A stretch of 64,000 bases of DNA from Ligula intestinalis. Taxonomy: Eukaryota > Platyhelminthes > Cestoda > Diphyllobothriidea > Diphyllobothriidae. The DNA is taken from contig JAYGXS010000004.1 of the NCBI GenBank assembly GCA_036362985.1, forward strand, positions 63,942,141-64,006,140, written 5' to 3'. The notes beneath the pieces are model-generated. The model was not told where the DNA came from, did not search any database, and saw only the letters and a list, made by a program, of their open reading frames with translations. Shown in pieces: positions 12,615 through 24,990 of the stretch (positions are counted from its first letter, which is position 1; each line of letters starts with the position of its first letter). The translations under genes were made by a program, and so were the position numbers.

Positions 12615-13213
12615 CCCGTGGATATGCTGGAGCCACCATGGTCCCCGTCACGAGAACCGCCACCACCGCGAAAGCTAAAGGTCTTTGGTCTGGTGCCCTC
12701 CACCAACCCCAGCAGCCCCTTTCCACCCGCCTTCAAGGCCTACGGTATATCTGGCCCACAGACAGCCGGTCGACTGCTCCACCTGACGAACCAGGTCTTC
12801 TGTCGACCCCTGACCGGCCTGACCTCGCAGCATATGGGTGGGCTCAGTCTCAGCTCGGCCACGCTGCCCATCACCCGTCGCGCGCAGTCCTCCTGTCCCT
12901 TCCAGATGCGCGAGGCGCCCGCAGAACTGGAACTCTACTCCACCGGCCGCGGCGACCAACCCGAAGTCGGTAGCAGCGGAGGCGGCAGTGGCAGTATCCT
13001 ACTGGCGTTGAGACGGGTTGCCGCTAACGGGGCCCGCGTAATCGGCGATTCTCCGCATATTGCTGCTGCCAGATTCACCTCAGTTTGGAGTTGGTGGGCT
13101 TGGCGTGGACCCACAGTTCGCCTCTGGCAGTTTGAGGGCATCCGAGTACGGCTGCAGTCGAACCGCCTGCGTCAAATTCCGAATTTGCTGCAGCCCGTGG
13201 TGGCTGGTGGAAG
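12615..13213 (+). CDS. TMEM132: TMEM132-family membrane protein, exon a (central extracellular region)
   Basis: This is an internal exon: it follows a pyrimidine-rich acceptor ending TTTGTTAG and ends at AAG before a GTGAGG donor. It starts in phase 0 and ends two bases into a codon, which fits the next exon at 29615. The C-terminal part resembles the middle of TMEM132 proteins. ANGARVIG aligns with the family's NG-hydrophobic-x-G segment, then comes an FTSVW stretch. LWQFEG, RVRLQSN and LRQIP align with the tryptophan, beta-strand and LxQI motif before the next domain. The N-terminal part is proline/serine-rich and poorly conserved. GC content is well above the surrounding intron. Exons coding for the N-terminal domain and signal peptide were not found. 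The two other frames are also open for stretches, but they lack the matching phase and similarity. Confidence 0.75.
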
Positions 13214-13753
13214 GTGAGGCCCTCTTTTATCTCATCCCAGGGTCGACAACTTATGGCTCGGGAGCCAGGTGTGGCTCTTTTGATGACTGCGTCTGGCCCT
13301 TTCAGATAAAACTGGAATTAGACATAATCAATGGCGGGAGAATTTGTGTAACATCCAGAGAACTGCAAAAATCAGTTATCTTGCTGTGAGTGCTATAAGG
13401 AATGGGATACGGTAACACACTGGGGTAATGATTTTTCAACCATCGATGTCGAGGAAGTTCAACATATGACCAACAGTTTGCTGAAGTAATGGTGACTGGC
13501 CACAGGGGGTTGCTTTATAGCGATAGTAGACATAGCGCCGACCGCCTTCTTCACCTTCACCATGGGTCAAGAAGACCAGACTGGATCCGGTGTTGGCCAT
13601 TTTCTCCAATGCACGCCAGAAACACCGCTTACCGTAATCTTAAGTGACAGTAGACTTTGCGCCGTCACTACCAAACTACCTACCCTCATTCACCTTCAGT
13701 AGGTGTCAAGATAGACTCAATGAGGCCGAGAATAATACGGCTGCTACTATTTG

Positions 13754-13800
<47 letters not shown>

Positions 13801-13810
13801 NNNNNNNNNN

Positions 13811-13889
<79 letters not shown>

Positions 13890-15074
13890 CACTACTTCTA
13901 AATAGCAATGCTGCTGACTGTTAGTAGTATTGGTGCTATTTGTGAAGGTAGTCATAATCAGAGGTGTCGCGAATTAAAAATCACTCTGAGGTTCATACCT
14001 CTTCGATCTCAACAATGAGTTTTAATGTGGGTTTGAGTTATTCTGAGTAAATATGTATTTGAGGCCCTGAGCTCGACAAGGCTTGCCTTGGTTTCCGTCC
14101 TTTCAACTCTATCCATCCAAAGCTCTGTCACATTCTATTTAGTGTAGGCTAGAATGCTGCTGCTAGAGGTAATATGCCACTGTGCTAACTCTAGTAACCA
14201 TACTAGGATCAGCGGTTAGTATATTCCAGCAATATATACTTTTAATTGTATCAATAGCTGACACGTATTTTATTTTTGCAAAAAACAAAAAATGGGAATG
14301 GGAGCTTATCTGGGTCCTAAACTTCATCTGTGCCGGTTTGTAAGACACCGGGCTACGCATAAATGAGCCATATAAGTAGCATAGGCATGCTGCTGCAAAA
14401 CTTCTCACGTTGATTCGTACCTAATGGAAGTTTACAGAGGATAGTAAGCTTGTAAATCTGACTTCACGTAACCCACACTGTGTGGCGAATTTCACAGTGC
14501 AACGTAAAACAAGCACCCTATCCGTCCGTTCATCAAAACCTGTCTCAGATAGGATAGTCTCAAAAGTCAACGATATTTTCCACAGTACTAAAGCTGAACA
14601 TGATTCCTTATTAGTCAGCAAATTGGACCAGGATCTCTGCAGACGTCCACAGTTGACTACCTGGCCAGGTCTACCAGAAAGAATATTAAACGGATAAAAA
14701 AATCCAGATGCAGACAGCTTTGCTTACACATCTGGGAAATTCGAATGCCACACAAAACTTGCGCTGGTAATAGCAGGTACTTCGAATAACGACGGACAAG
14801 TTTATTGTTATTGCACCCTGTCAGAAGCCAAAAGCGACCAACCATAAGTACTAGGTCATGCACCAAGTGGATGCACGTTACCTATACACTTCCTTACGGG
14901 GTGCAGTAGACGAAAAATTCTGCGAAAAACGAACATAAAGGATATATATACTTCTTCAACCACAGGCTGCACTCTAGTACGCGCGTCTTAGAGAAAACCC
15001 AGGAGAAATTTAGATCCCGACAAATCAAAGGGTCTGTGACCGGAAATCACTGCATTCTGAAAGACACAAAGGCT
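13214..15074 (+). other. Start of the 16.4 kb intron; (CTA)n microsatellite and assembly gap
   Basis: The intron opens with GTGAGG. A CTA/ACT trinucleotide tract occupies about 13757-13895 and contains ten Ns at 13801-13810, so its true length is unknown. All open frames across it are homopolymer artefacts. No further exon was recognised between 13214 and 29614. Confidence 0.7.
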
Positions 15075-15465
15075 TCAGATGCACTTGATTCAATTGTGAA
15101 AAATTTGCGGCCTCTGTGGGAGTCGTACCCACACAGCAGTGAAGGCTTTTGCGCAGCCAAAACTCTACCATTGAGCTACGAGTTTCAGCATGAGCCGTGG
15201 GTTTAATCAAACTTGGATAGACTTTACCCGCCCAAATTTGCCGCTCCTATTGAATCCACCCATACGGAACAGCAAGCTGACTGCCCAGACAGGATTTCCT
15301 AAGCAATCATCTAGAATCCACCAGAATGACAACTAGACTCATTTAATAGCTAGGGAAGTGGGATTTTGGCAGATTTGCTCTCATCTGCTGTGTGGATTCC
15401 ATTCCCACCAAGAAGGCGAATTTTTTCACAAGCAAATCTGTCAATCCCCCCCCCCTTCTAACGAA
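15075..15465 (-). repeat. SINE-1 copy with an inverted second fragment
   Basis: The minus strand shows the A-box-like GTAGCTCAATGGTAGAG and a B-box-like GGGTACGACTCCC, then the SINE-1 body. The right part (15365-15440) carries a second B-box-region fragment in the opposite orientation, ending in TTTTTTCACAA. It ends next to a C run at 15449-15457. Confidence 0.75.
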
Positions 15466-16494
15466 GTTATCAGAGGCCTAAAGCGGGAAAGTTCCAATCA
15501 AGCAAAAATGACATCCCGAGCGCATCCTCTTAAGTTATAGTCAGTCTAAATAATATTGACGTTCGAGCCTTGGCAGTTGCGTTTTCACGGCCCCCTAAGC
15601 GATAGTTTATCGTGTCATCTTTCTACCAAGATATAGTAGAACAAGTCCTTACAAAGACACATGCATGGGAAGCCTCATGTCCTACCAGCACGCTCTCTCT
15701 CTCCCATCAAAGACAAACCGCCGTCTGAAAGCGTGTCTGGCTGTCTGGGCAGATTTTGTCAAGCAAATTGGCCAGAAACTGTGCCACAAATGTGTCTCAG
15801 TTTTCCGTCACCATTTGATCTTTCAGTTGGAATCCCCCTCACCTGCTTGCTGTTTAGACAGCAAGTTGTCATGCACGCATACGTGTCTTGTCAACACGGG
15901 TACACATTGATGCGCTCTCCCCCTCGGCCGACTGAGCCGGCGGTCCTCCCTAAAGGGGGCCTTGCGTGTAAGCTCTTAGTATGGTTCTCCCACGGGATAA
16001 TTAGCACGAGAAGCCGGCGAACTCGCGTCTTGGCCCGTTGATGTACTAATTTCTTTGTGAGCACAGCTCTAAATAGGAAGTGGCAACCCAACGTCCTCGC
16101 TCTAGGACAATAATATTAATCTTAAATAGGTATGACTGGGAAAGGAACGTTATATTTCAGAGCAGAGCATACTCAGTAAATGTTCTAGCTCGTAAAAATG
16201 CTCTTTCAAAATTCAGCATTGTGTTTTTGATTAGCAAAGGTTGTTGAAGTAGGGTTGTAAATGTCCCGCACCATAATTCGCAGATGTTTAAGTCAGGTCA
16301 GGATTCCGGCTATTGACTGCCTTTATTGCCCATCGCTTACAAGGAATCCATCTCAAAAATGGGAACTAACGTTGTATGTGTTACTTATGGCTTCTCGACG
16401 CCCATGTATACATAGCTTATAGAAACCATACAAAAATAATTTATGTAGTGATTAGGAAGCAGGTTAGGTATTCTGTAAACTTTATAATTAAGTA

Positions 16495-17511
16495 CAGTAG
16501 ATCCCCTATTTCATGAAATGTCACCCGGAATGATGAACTGAGTTTTTGATTGGAACATATTAATTGCGGATGTAGAAAGAGAAGAAGAATTTGTTGCGAT
16601 CACCGGAATCATACGGATGGTTGTAATATAGGCGATCGGACAGCCTAATCCCAACATATTTTGGACACTTCAGGATGCTGGCTTTTTAAAGAGCTTCTTT
16701 TTGACCGCAAAGAAAAGTACCAACTATAAAAAGTAACTACTTCAATAGTATGCCTTCTTGTGATTATTTTTGACTGCTTTTATATATTCAGATATATTTT
16801 TTAGAAAACATGCACGAATAAACTATTTCTTGTACTCGTTTGGTAGCAAATGACGACTTCTTTAAATTTTATACTTAGAGAAAGGGTCTCTTTCGGTTTT
16901 AAAAATGTTTCTAAATTGCCGAATAATTTTGAAATCTAGCAACTGCTACATTTGAATTCAAGTTTTAAAAACTGTGCATTGTGTACATCCTGTTTAAGAA
17001 AAAGTACGTTTTCGTTTGCATAGTTCTCATAAAATGTTGCAATAGATATAGAGCATGCTTTATACAGTAAAGGAAGCATTAACAAATTGACGGATACGAT
17101 GTTTAATGTGTGAACACCTGAAAATTGTGAAAAAGCTCATAATAAGAATTTTTAAAAGCAAAAGATACCATTTCTTTAAGTATAACATTTTAAGAAAGTG
17201 TAATTTGCTATCAAACAAGTACAATGAATAATTTTTTCGTGCATGTTTTCCATTAAATATATTTGAATTGTTAAAGGCAGTTAAAATTAGTTACAAAAGG
17301 CATACTACTTAAGCAGTCACTTTTTATGGTAGGTTCTTTTACTTAGCAGTCAGAAGGAAGCTCCTTAAAACCCGGCATCCTGACGTGACCTAAATATATA
17401 GAGATGACGCTATACGATCGTTATTTTTAAAACCATACATAATCACTATGTTTGAATCGAAAACGCATTTCAGAATTCCGGGTGACATTTAATAAGAAAG
17501 GAAATCTACTG
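16495..17511. mobile_element. Palindromic CAGTAGA element, second subfamily
   Basis: The left end is TA followed by CAGTAGATCCCC at 16495. The right end is AAATCTACTG ending at 17511, followed by CA where TA would be expected. The outer ends share an inverted ATGTCACCCGGAAT block. The inner arms (about 16680-16900 and 17150-17400) match the elements at 11.5 and 31.1 kb, including GTATGCCTT and TTTGGTAGCAAAT-like blocks. No transposase frame is present. Confidence 0.75.
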
Positions 17512-17834
17512 CAAATGGTACCTTTCGGCTTTTAGGAATGCCACAAGACCACATATTAACCGTATATCCGACTTAAAGTTGGATTTCAGAAGTGTGACAG
17601 AACTTATACAGTCGTGGCCCGAAGTGGTATTTCACGTTCGCTGACTTTTTTGGATGAACCAGTAAGTTTAAGACACACTCCTATGAAGACGGATGTAATA
17701 GCGCGGACAATGGCGACGAGAATGGGATTTTCTGGCCTTCTTCTGCTGTCGACACTCAGTCCTAGATCCGGCCCAGCAGGTCTTAAAACCTGTCAGTGAG
17801 TGAAATATCCTGCCATTGAGCCATAGGCTCATTG

Positions 17835-17912
17835 TCCACACCTACTATTGGGTATGCCTGGTTGCTGATAGCTAACAAGTCAGAAACTGCTGACAGAAGT
17901 GGTGAGTGGCAG
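17835..17912 (+). repeat. SINE-2 body fragment
   Basis: The stretch around GCCTGGTTGCTGATAGC, TAACAAGTCAGAAA and a following GCTGAC repeats the central SINE-2 block. The tRNA-like head is missing. Confidence 0.45.
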
Positions 17913-18989
17913 TTTGGAAGAAGGAGAGGAGGCAACTACTGGAACCTGAGGTTCTGGATGTCCCCGCTCGAACCCATCGTCAGAGGTATTCGCAACTTAG
18001 GACCATAAGGAAACCAAGAAACCAGGCGTGCAGTATTTGCAGCATGTCGTTGCCATGCTGCCTTATCTATTCAGCAGGACTGGCTGCAAGCATCGCTGGT
18101 GGTCGTACTTGACGCGATGATTTCTCGCTAATCTGCGTCCGAGTCGCTACTTGTCACCGTTTCTCGTCACTTTTCTCGCGTACGATTTTTCGTGTGATGA
18201 TGATGACTCGGCAGTTTAGGTCTGGTTGTCACTGGAAGCCTTCTAAGTCAGCAAATGTCATTCTGGTCTGCTGTATCCCAACAATGTCAATGCAGGCAAG
18301 GTGGGTTGCGTATCTCTTGAAATGTTGTTAACTGAAGTGTGTTTTTGAGATCAATTACACAGAAGGTCTTGTAGTACAGAACAAACCTAGGGTGTTTCAG
18401 TCATGGCTTGGCAATAGTTTTTTGAGGGCCTCCGACAGGGACAGACTCTAAAAACTCGAAACAAAACATCAGCATGCTTTGGGTCGGCATGCATCCTCAA
18501 ATGCGACATATAAAAACACTGTTTTCGACATCTGAAGGACTGGAATGGCCATTTGGTGACTCCATTCGAACTCATTCACCATAGGCACGGAATTTTCTGA
18601 ATAAAAAAAATGAAACCGCGCCTGGGCTCCAACTCCATGTCAATTGGAATGCCAGTGACTTGCATTGAAACTACGTCATATTTGTAGGGGCCACTCTCAC
18701 CTGAATTCGATTGCTTCGAGTAGCTCGGGTGTCTCGAGCTAGCTGACCAAATTTCTACCTCACGAATAAACAGGCTGCTTTTATCACCAAATTTTATGAT
18801 TTCGTTTATTTATTGGGAATAATCACAAGGGTTACTTTGATTTAAAAATCTGGAAAGGGAACGCACTTATGAGCATTTTCGCTCATCGTAAGTAGGTTTC
18901 TGGGTGAACCACCTTTTCACTTTTATAGCAGTATTTTAGGAGCTTTTGGACGTCCGTCCGTCCGCAGAAACTGTCAAAAAATTAATGGG
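17913..18989. other. Intron sequence; no gene seen
   Basis: No recognisable coding region was found. A minus-strand open frame at 18387-18575 contains a cysteine/histidine cluster (CRKQC..HLRMH) that superficially resembles a zinc finger. It does not keep the usual C2H2 spacing. A possible further SINE-2 fragment lies near 18230-18290. Confidence 0.35.
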
Positions 18990-19300
18990 ACCTTGCTTGT
19001 ACTGGAACATATATCCGTCAGACTAAATTATATGGCCCTCTAAACAGGGCGTGGGAACAGGAACTGCTGCAGTGTAAGTCTTTTTGCTCTGAATTTCTGG
19101 GAAATCAGGGTAAGGTTTAGGTTTAGGGTTGAGATTAGTAGTGGCTGTGGGTTTAGGGTTAAAACTAGGGCTATGTTTTGGAAAAGGATTATTTACTCTT
19201 TCTGAAATATGCGTAGGCCGTCTTTATTACTTGGGTGGAGTGTTCTATTCCCGTATCCCATTTATGGGCCGGATAAGTAATCTTCACTTACAGTAGGTAC
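18990..19300 (+). repeat. Dispersed repeat with TTTAGGG-like head (pair of 6000-6260)
   Basis: GGTTTAGGTTTAGGGTTGA and GTTTAGGGTTAAAA are followed by TTATTTACTCTTTCTG, CGTCTTTATTAC and GGGCCGGATAAGTAATC. This is the same order as at 6020-6225. Confidence 0.6.
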
Positions 19301-22300
19301 TCTAACTCATGAAGACCAGGGAGTTTTACAAGAAACTTCCTGTTACACGAACGAAGCCCAAGCTGCGGGCCCGCAACGTTTTAGAGCAATAATGTTATTA
19401 CCATTTTTAAAAATAGGGCATATTGCCCTTAATCAAGGTTAGAAATACCAACTTTTTTAGCAAAATGGACAAATCCAAATAAAAGTGAAAATCAGGCAAA
19501 CCAGGTAAGCCGGTTCATGCAAAAACACTCGGGAAATAAATAAGCACAAGTAAAATTTCGTTGCAAAATAATCATTTTGTAAAGTTTTCGGATACATCTG
19601 CTTCCATATTACGTGTATTGTAATGCATGACTGTTACCGAACAGAACAAATTGCGGGTACGTATTCCAAGATGGTTTCAAGAGAAGTGGTAGTTGTTTCT
19701 TCCGTTAATATATTGCTTGAGTTACGTTGGACTGAGGCAATCAGACTTTTGCATGATGGTGCCGAGTGAGAGGTCATAGGAGAAAGATATTTCGTAGCCT
19801 CACGTGTGGACATGCCAATCAGTAACAATAAGTTTAAATAGAATTGAGAAGTGCAACCGTAAACGTACCATTTTTGTACAGTAAGAGAAATTTCCTTCCG
19901 GCAAACGTATTTGTAATTATTTTGGCATTTTGATTACATTGAGGTTCAAATTGTTCTTGAGATGATGAGAAGCACTGCGATTTTACCTGGCATCAATCAA
20001 CTGACCATAAATAAGGCTTCTATTCTACATGTTTAACAAAACCTTCAAAATAAGATATTCCTTAAAAACGTTAACCTAATAATGAACTTTGAAATATTCA
20101 TGCTTATGCAACTGTCTGGTAGAGTTATGGTTTTAGAATCCACCAAGCATTTCAACGCAATGTCAAGAAAACTGAACGTCCGTAACAAAAGTCACGAATG
20201 AATATGCCTCTTCCCATATCCCGCTTATGGATGGAATAAATAAACTTCCCAAATACGCCCAATTGATAAGCTGCCTAAGGAATATTTTATCCTATGGAGA
20301 GTGCGTGGGTACATCTTAAGAGACGAAAAGTAGTTTGATCCACAGTATTTGCTTGCCGTCAGTCAGGGATGTGGGCCACCCCTTGGGATTCTGCCCCAGA
20401 AACATAATTCTTTCGAGCTCTTCCAATTATGGCGTGCTAGCTGGAGCATCTTTAAGGAGAAGGTCAAGCTGTCTCCCTCTATCTGTTAGTCATTCCGTTA
20501 ATCGTACTGTTTGAAAAGTCTGTTAGATCATAGCTAAATCACCTTCTCACTGTAATGATGGTCTGCAATATGCTTTTTTTAATTTGCAGTTACAATTCTA
20601 ATAACTTTGTGCCAGGATTACTTCCGAAAATCATTTTTATGACGAGTCACCAAGTTTTGTTGACAAAACCCATCACATCCTCGTAATACTTCGCTACGAG
20701 TTGGGGCTAGTTCTAGAATATGGTGTCATCTGATTGTGGAACCTGCCTTTTGGGTTCAGTCGTGACTTTTGTTTTCGATTTTGTTGCTGATTTTTATGAA
20801 AACTATCGAATTCGAGCCGTCCCAGCAAATGTCCTTATTGTCCTTTGAATGTTGCATTTACTGTAATGCCAATACATTTTCGGAGTTCAGAAGTGCTGTA
20901 AACTTCGTACTTAATTAGTACACATTTCTCATTTCCCAAGCATTCCACCTTACTTTTAAAGGAAATTCAGTGTTTTCCCGCTTTCTGTTCGTCAATCTGA
21001 CAAGGCAAATAGTCCGAACCAAGTTGACATTCAGTAACCTATTCCACACACTACTCCGTTTCCGCGTCCCTCTCGTGACAAAAACACTCATTGACGGCTT
21101 GTCCACCATTTTGGCGGGATTGTTGTGTCGCAGGAATGTCCCCACCGTCACTCGTTATGTCAAGAAGACCTTCGGGGGGGGGGGTGGGGGAGTTAAGAAA
21201 TGTGTCATCTGCACAGTCGTGTTTGCTATCAAAATACGTCTGTGAAAGAATGGAGTAAGCATATCTATCCTGCCTGGAAACCCGGTTGCCAATATCTGCA
21301 GTTCGCGGGGTATTGGCTAAATTTGGTTTGGCTTGCTTTAACGAGTTTTTTTTTCAGTCGTTGTGGCGGCGAAATGACGGTGAATTCGGAAGAATTATTT
21401 CACCTCACCAAAGGCTATAGTTCCACTGCTATCCTGTCTTCCAAAGTGTTCGTCAATAGGCCCCAACACACAGGCGTTTCCGGCTCGGAAAGGCACACTT
21501 AGTCCTACGTTGAAATCCCAATTTGAAACTTGCCTTTTTAACTCCCCTCATAGTGGGACTAGTCGCAGACTGGGCCATGGTAATCCTGATGGGTACACAG
21601 GCAATTTTTCCGACTCCTAGACTTGTGTTCTTCTGCTTGTCTAAACTGTGTGGTATCGCGGATCAGTCTTCCGGCCTTAGCTGATAACTGCCAAGATCTA
21701 AAATGCAGTAATTATGAGGCAATATACCGGCTAGTGGTACTCGCTGGTTGTCTAACAGCTGGCGTTCCAGTGACGTCATTATATTTACCACCACACTTCC
21801 GCTTCGCATCTCGTGCACCCCATCACACCCTCTACCCCTTTTCAACTATTTATGACACGCCTATTTACCTCCTTATGTGTGTGTGTGTGCGTTTGAGCTA
21901 GAGCCCCCATCCTGTGGCCAAAAAGTCTCCCCTCACTCCCCAGACACTCGGTTCATAATTGCCACACAGTAGCTGATTCGGCCGCAGCCATTAAGTAACC
22001 CTGCTTTGCCCCGCCGGCGTTGGCGTCATGACAGAGTCGTTAAACAGCAGTCAAATTCGGGTGTTTAGATGGGCATGTCATATGGTCCACCAAACTGGGA
22101 CTTGTACTGCACGTGTGTGTGTGTGTGTGTGTGCACGACACAGGGGGGGGGGGGAGTGAAAAGCCGGTTAAGTTCTTCTGACTATCGGAATCGTGCATAA
22201 CCTCGAATGTGGAAGCGAGCACTTCCTGCGCCATTCTGCAGATTCGTGTGCAAAATTGACGAATGGCTCATCCGAGCGCTCCAGTCTTCCACAAAATCTT

Positions 22301-22739
22301 GGATATTTTGGAGGGGGGGGGGTGGCGGCCATTGACGCGGCAAGTTTTATCCCCACATGAAGGTGCACCCGGTGTTATGGAGTATGCGCGGCCACTTGAG
22401 ACAGATGATCTCACCTTTAAACTGCCAAATGATGTCCGCGGCGACGTGAAGTGGCAGATTCTTCCGTTTGACTACAATATACGGCGTCGCAGACGCGTAG
22501 TTTGTAGCCTTGTAGATGACCTTCTTATCGAGATAGGTAACCCTATCCTTAGGGTGTAAAAGCTGAGTGTGTAAAATAGTAGTCGGTTTGCTGTTTCTTC
22601 AAGTGCCTTTCAAGGATCTCGGAGACAGTTATACTGTACTGAAGGATTCACCAAGCATTTGCTTTGGACGGCTGATTGGATGTGTCATCACTTTTTCCTA
22701 ACGTCACCATGGTAGAAACAAAAACTACCTCTGTGACTT
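19301..22739. other. Intron sequence; no gene seen; small simple repeats
   Basis: The sequence is AT-rich. G runs lie at 21174-21182 and 22143-22154, a (GT)n run at 22112-22133, and another G run at 22312-22321. The short open frames show no family resemblance. Confidence 0.4.
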
Positions 22740-23960
22740 TATTCGGTACACAAACTACCAGGTGGGTATGCCCATCAAAACCCTCAAAGAATTACTAACG
22801 CGGTGCACACAAAATGTGCAATTTCTCTGCAATGGCAGCCTCTACAAACATATGGATGTCGTGGCAATGGGCTCACCACTTGGCCCATTCCTCGCAAATG
22901 TCTCCATTGGAAAGATTGAGAGAACGAGTCTAAACGACACCATAAATGGCTGTCTGACGGACTGTAACACTGACACTGATGCCATGGTCAGGAAGTTTAA
23001 CAGCGTGCACCCAGCGCTCAGGTTTTCTGCAGAGACTGCGGTGGATAATGAAATCGCATTTCTTGATGTCTTTCTGTGAAGGCAAAACGATGGATCAATC
23101 CTGCGTAGGGTATTCTAAAAGAAACCCTGGACAGGACAATACACCTACTTTCACAATTTTGTTCTCCTAAATATGACGAGAAATCTATTCCAGGGATTAG
23201 CAGCTAGAGTACGACGGATCTGATCTCCTGAAAATCTTGAAGCAGGATTCCAACAGCTACAGAACACGCTTCTTGAAAACGGCTACCCAGAAATATTCAT
23301 CCTCAAGAATATTGACGAACGCACCAAGAAGTCTGCTAGCTTAACTGCAGAAAAGAAAGACGTATTCATAAGATTGCTTTACTTAAGAGATGCAACAAGC
23401 GAGCTGGTGCGGTGACGCCTTAAGAATGCTATCAAAAATGCTTTCCCCGCGGCGAACTTACAGGTGCATTTCACGAACCATCCCCTCCTACGATTGGGAG
23501 GTAAAGACCGACTCCCGTTGAAGGCCACATCTAGGTGCATCTACTCCTTCGCTTGGTCCTGTGGTGCAAGATACCTTGGTCGAACAACAAGACGCCTGGA
23601 AAAGAGTGTACGTGAACACATACCGGTCTGGTTGAGAAAAGGTGAAACTTAATCGATCTCGGGTACTATTCTGGCACACCTGGTCGATATGGATCACCGA
23701 GTCAATACTAGTGAATCCTTTCAGGTTGTCTACTGGACACCAACCAACTTCTCCAAAGGCCTAGCCAACCTGTACTGGTAATCGCGGAAGCAGTAGCTAT
23801 GTGCTTAATGAATCTAGTGCTGTACTGTCCGAAGACTTTAACACAAGCCCTGTCCCTTCCGTGGCCGACGCCTACGCCTGGCGACGATAGCACATCGTCC
23901 CGACTCACTAGTGGCAGTCAGTCACCCGAGACGCCGACCACTTGCGCAGACAGACAAAGT
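22740..23960 (+). pseudogene. Penelope-like element remnant A, RT and GIY-YIG
   Basis: Degenerate 3' two-thirds of a PLE. 22762-23079 encodes the reverse transcriptase palm, with DVVAMGSPLGPFLANV and later NEIAFLDVFL. After frameshifts, 23200-23400 gives the thumb-like part, including TAEKKDVFIR. 23464-23652 gives the GIY-YIG nuclease, with ARYLGRTTRRLEK and VREHIPVW. The segment around the catalytic YVDD box seen in copy B (44.2 kb) is cleanly missing: about 12 residues are lost in frame between NGC and LT. With the catalytic aspartates gone, this copy cannot have supported its own reverse transcription after that event. Confidence 0.85.
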
Positions 23961-24335
23961 CCGCAGTGGCCAATCGGCGCCCACCTCAGACAGTTATTGA
24001 TTTTTTCTACACGTTCAAGTGTTCATTGTTTTGCAGAGTTAAAGGCCTCAGGAAGAATTGCCGAAAAACTTGTTTTTCCTAATACCCTGAATTTTAATGG
24101 TTGGAAATAATTGGTTCCCCTGATTCCTATTTTCATGCATTAACGCACAAAATATCTAGGTTGACCATGTGGGAAATAATCAAAGCAGGTGCAAAAATCA
24201 GTCTCGACATTCCTCCAGAGGCATCAACTGGTACTTGAGGGCTGAGACCATCTATCTGAAGTGGCACTGCATACCCTAGATACCAAGCGCACCTTCACCG
24301 GGGGGGGGGTGATACATGCACAGATTGCACGATAT

Positions 24336-24840
24336 TTATAGTTCACAGCTGTCACCCGCATGCGTACTATAATTGTCAGTTCTTGTAGCCACCGCTTGAG
24401 GTCTTAATTGATGCGGTGATCGCGCATTCATTGGCACAGTTTGCTTGTCAGCATCGTATGCGGGCTTGAAAATTGCAAAATGATTTTGCTTGCTGTCGTC
24501 AGAGTTGTTGTTGCACCCAGTCCTTCCCACGTGACTGATTCTCTTGCTCAGGAAATGTCTCAGTACACCATATGGGAACGCCAAATCGTTGCGCTTGTTG
24601 ATGGACTTGGGGCCTGAGAACGATGACTGGAGCAGCTCGCGGCTCACGGGGTTGTCCCCTCTTGCGAGGATTTCAGCCTCGTCAAACTTGAAAATATGGC
24701 CGGGTCCCGTTAAGTGAGCTGCAACCTGGGAGTTTACGTCTTTCTTCCTCACCACCGCTGCATGCTCGGCCATTCACGTCTGGAGTAATCTCCCGGTTTC
24801 TACGAGGTAGTTGCTTTGTCCACAACTACACCAGATCCAG
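24336..24840 (-). pseudogene. Penelope-like element remnant E, GIY-YIG end (other lineage)
   Basis: The minus-strand frame encodes the C-terminal nuclease of a second PLE lineage. WIWCSCGQSN leads into NYLVETGRLLQT, a stop, and then MAEHAAVVRKKD. The lineage marker FKFDEAEILARGDN follows. The same marker occurs in the 51.2-51.7 kb fragment. The reverse transcriptase part is absent. The first 34 coding bases are repeated in inverted orientation at 24936-24969. Confidence 0.8.
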
Positions 24841-24969
24841 ATCTGGGTGCTTCCGACTTGTGTGCAACTCCAACAGGCGCTGGTCATGAGGCCGAAAGAC
24901 CCACTGCCACGGCAGGAAATGGCTGGAGTCGTTTACTGGATCTGGTGTAGTTGTGGACAAAGCAACTAC
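24807..24969. repeat. Perfect 34-bp inverted repeat with PLE coding sequence
   Basis: 24807-24840 is the exact reverse complement of 24936-24969. Both arms are the start of the GIY-YIG region (tryptophan-isoleucine-tryptophan-cysteine codons). The 95-base spacer is unrelated. Confidence 0.9.
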
Positions 24970-24990
24970 TGTCAAATTTTATGAGTTGTG

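Noticed and set aside
12608..12973. Alternative open frame (121 codons) over the first exon
   Set aside because: Lacks the splice-phase match to the next exon and any similarity to TMEM132. It is a shadow of GC-rich coding sequence.
13644..13955. Repetitive Tyr/Thr/Ser/Val proteins over the CTA tract
   Set aside because: Microsatellite translation in several frames, interrupted by an assembly gap.
18387..18575. C2H2 zinc-finger-like minus frame
   Set aside because: The cysteine spacing is CxxxC and the frame is short. No second finger or conserved linker is present.
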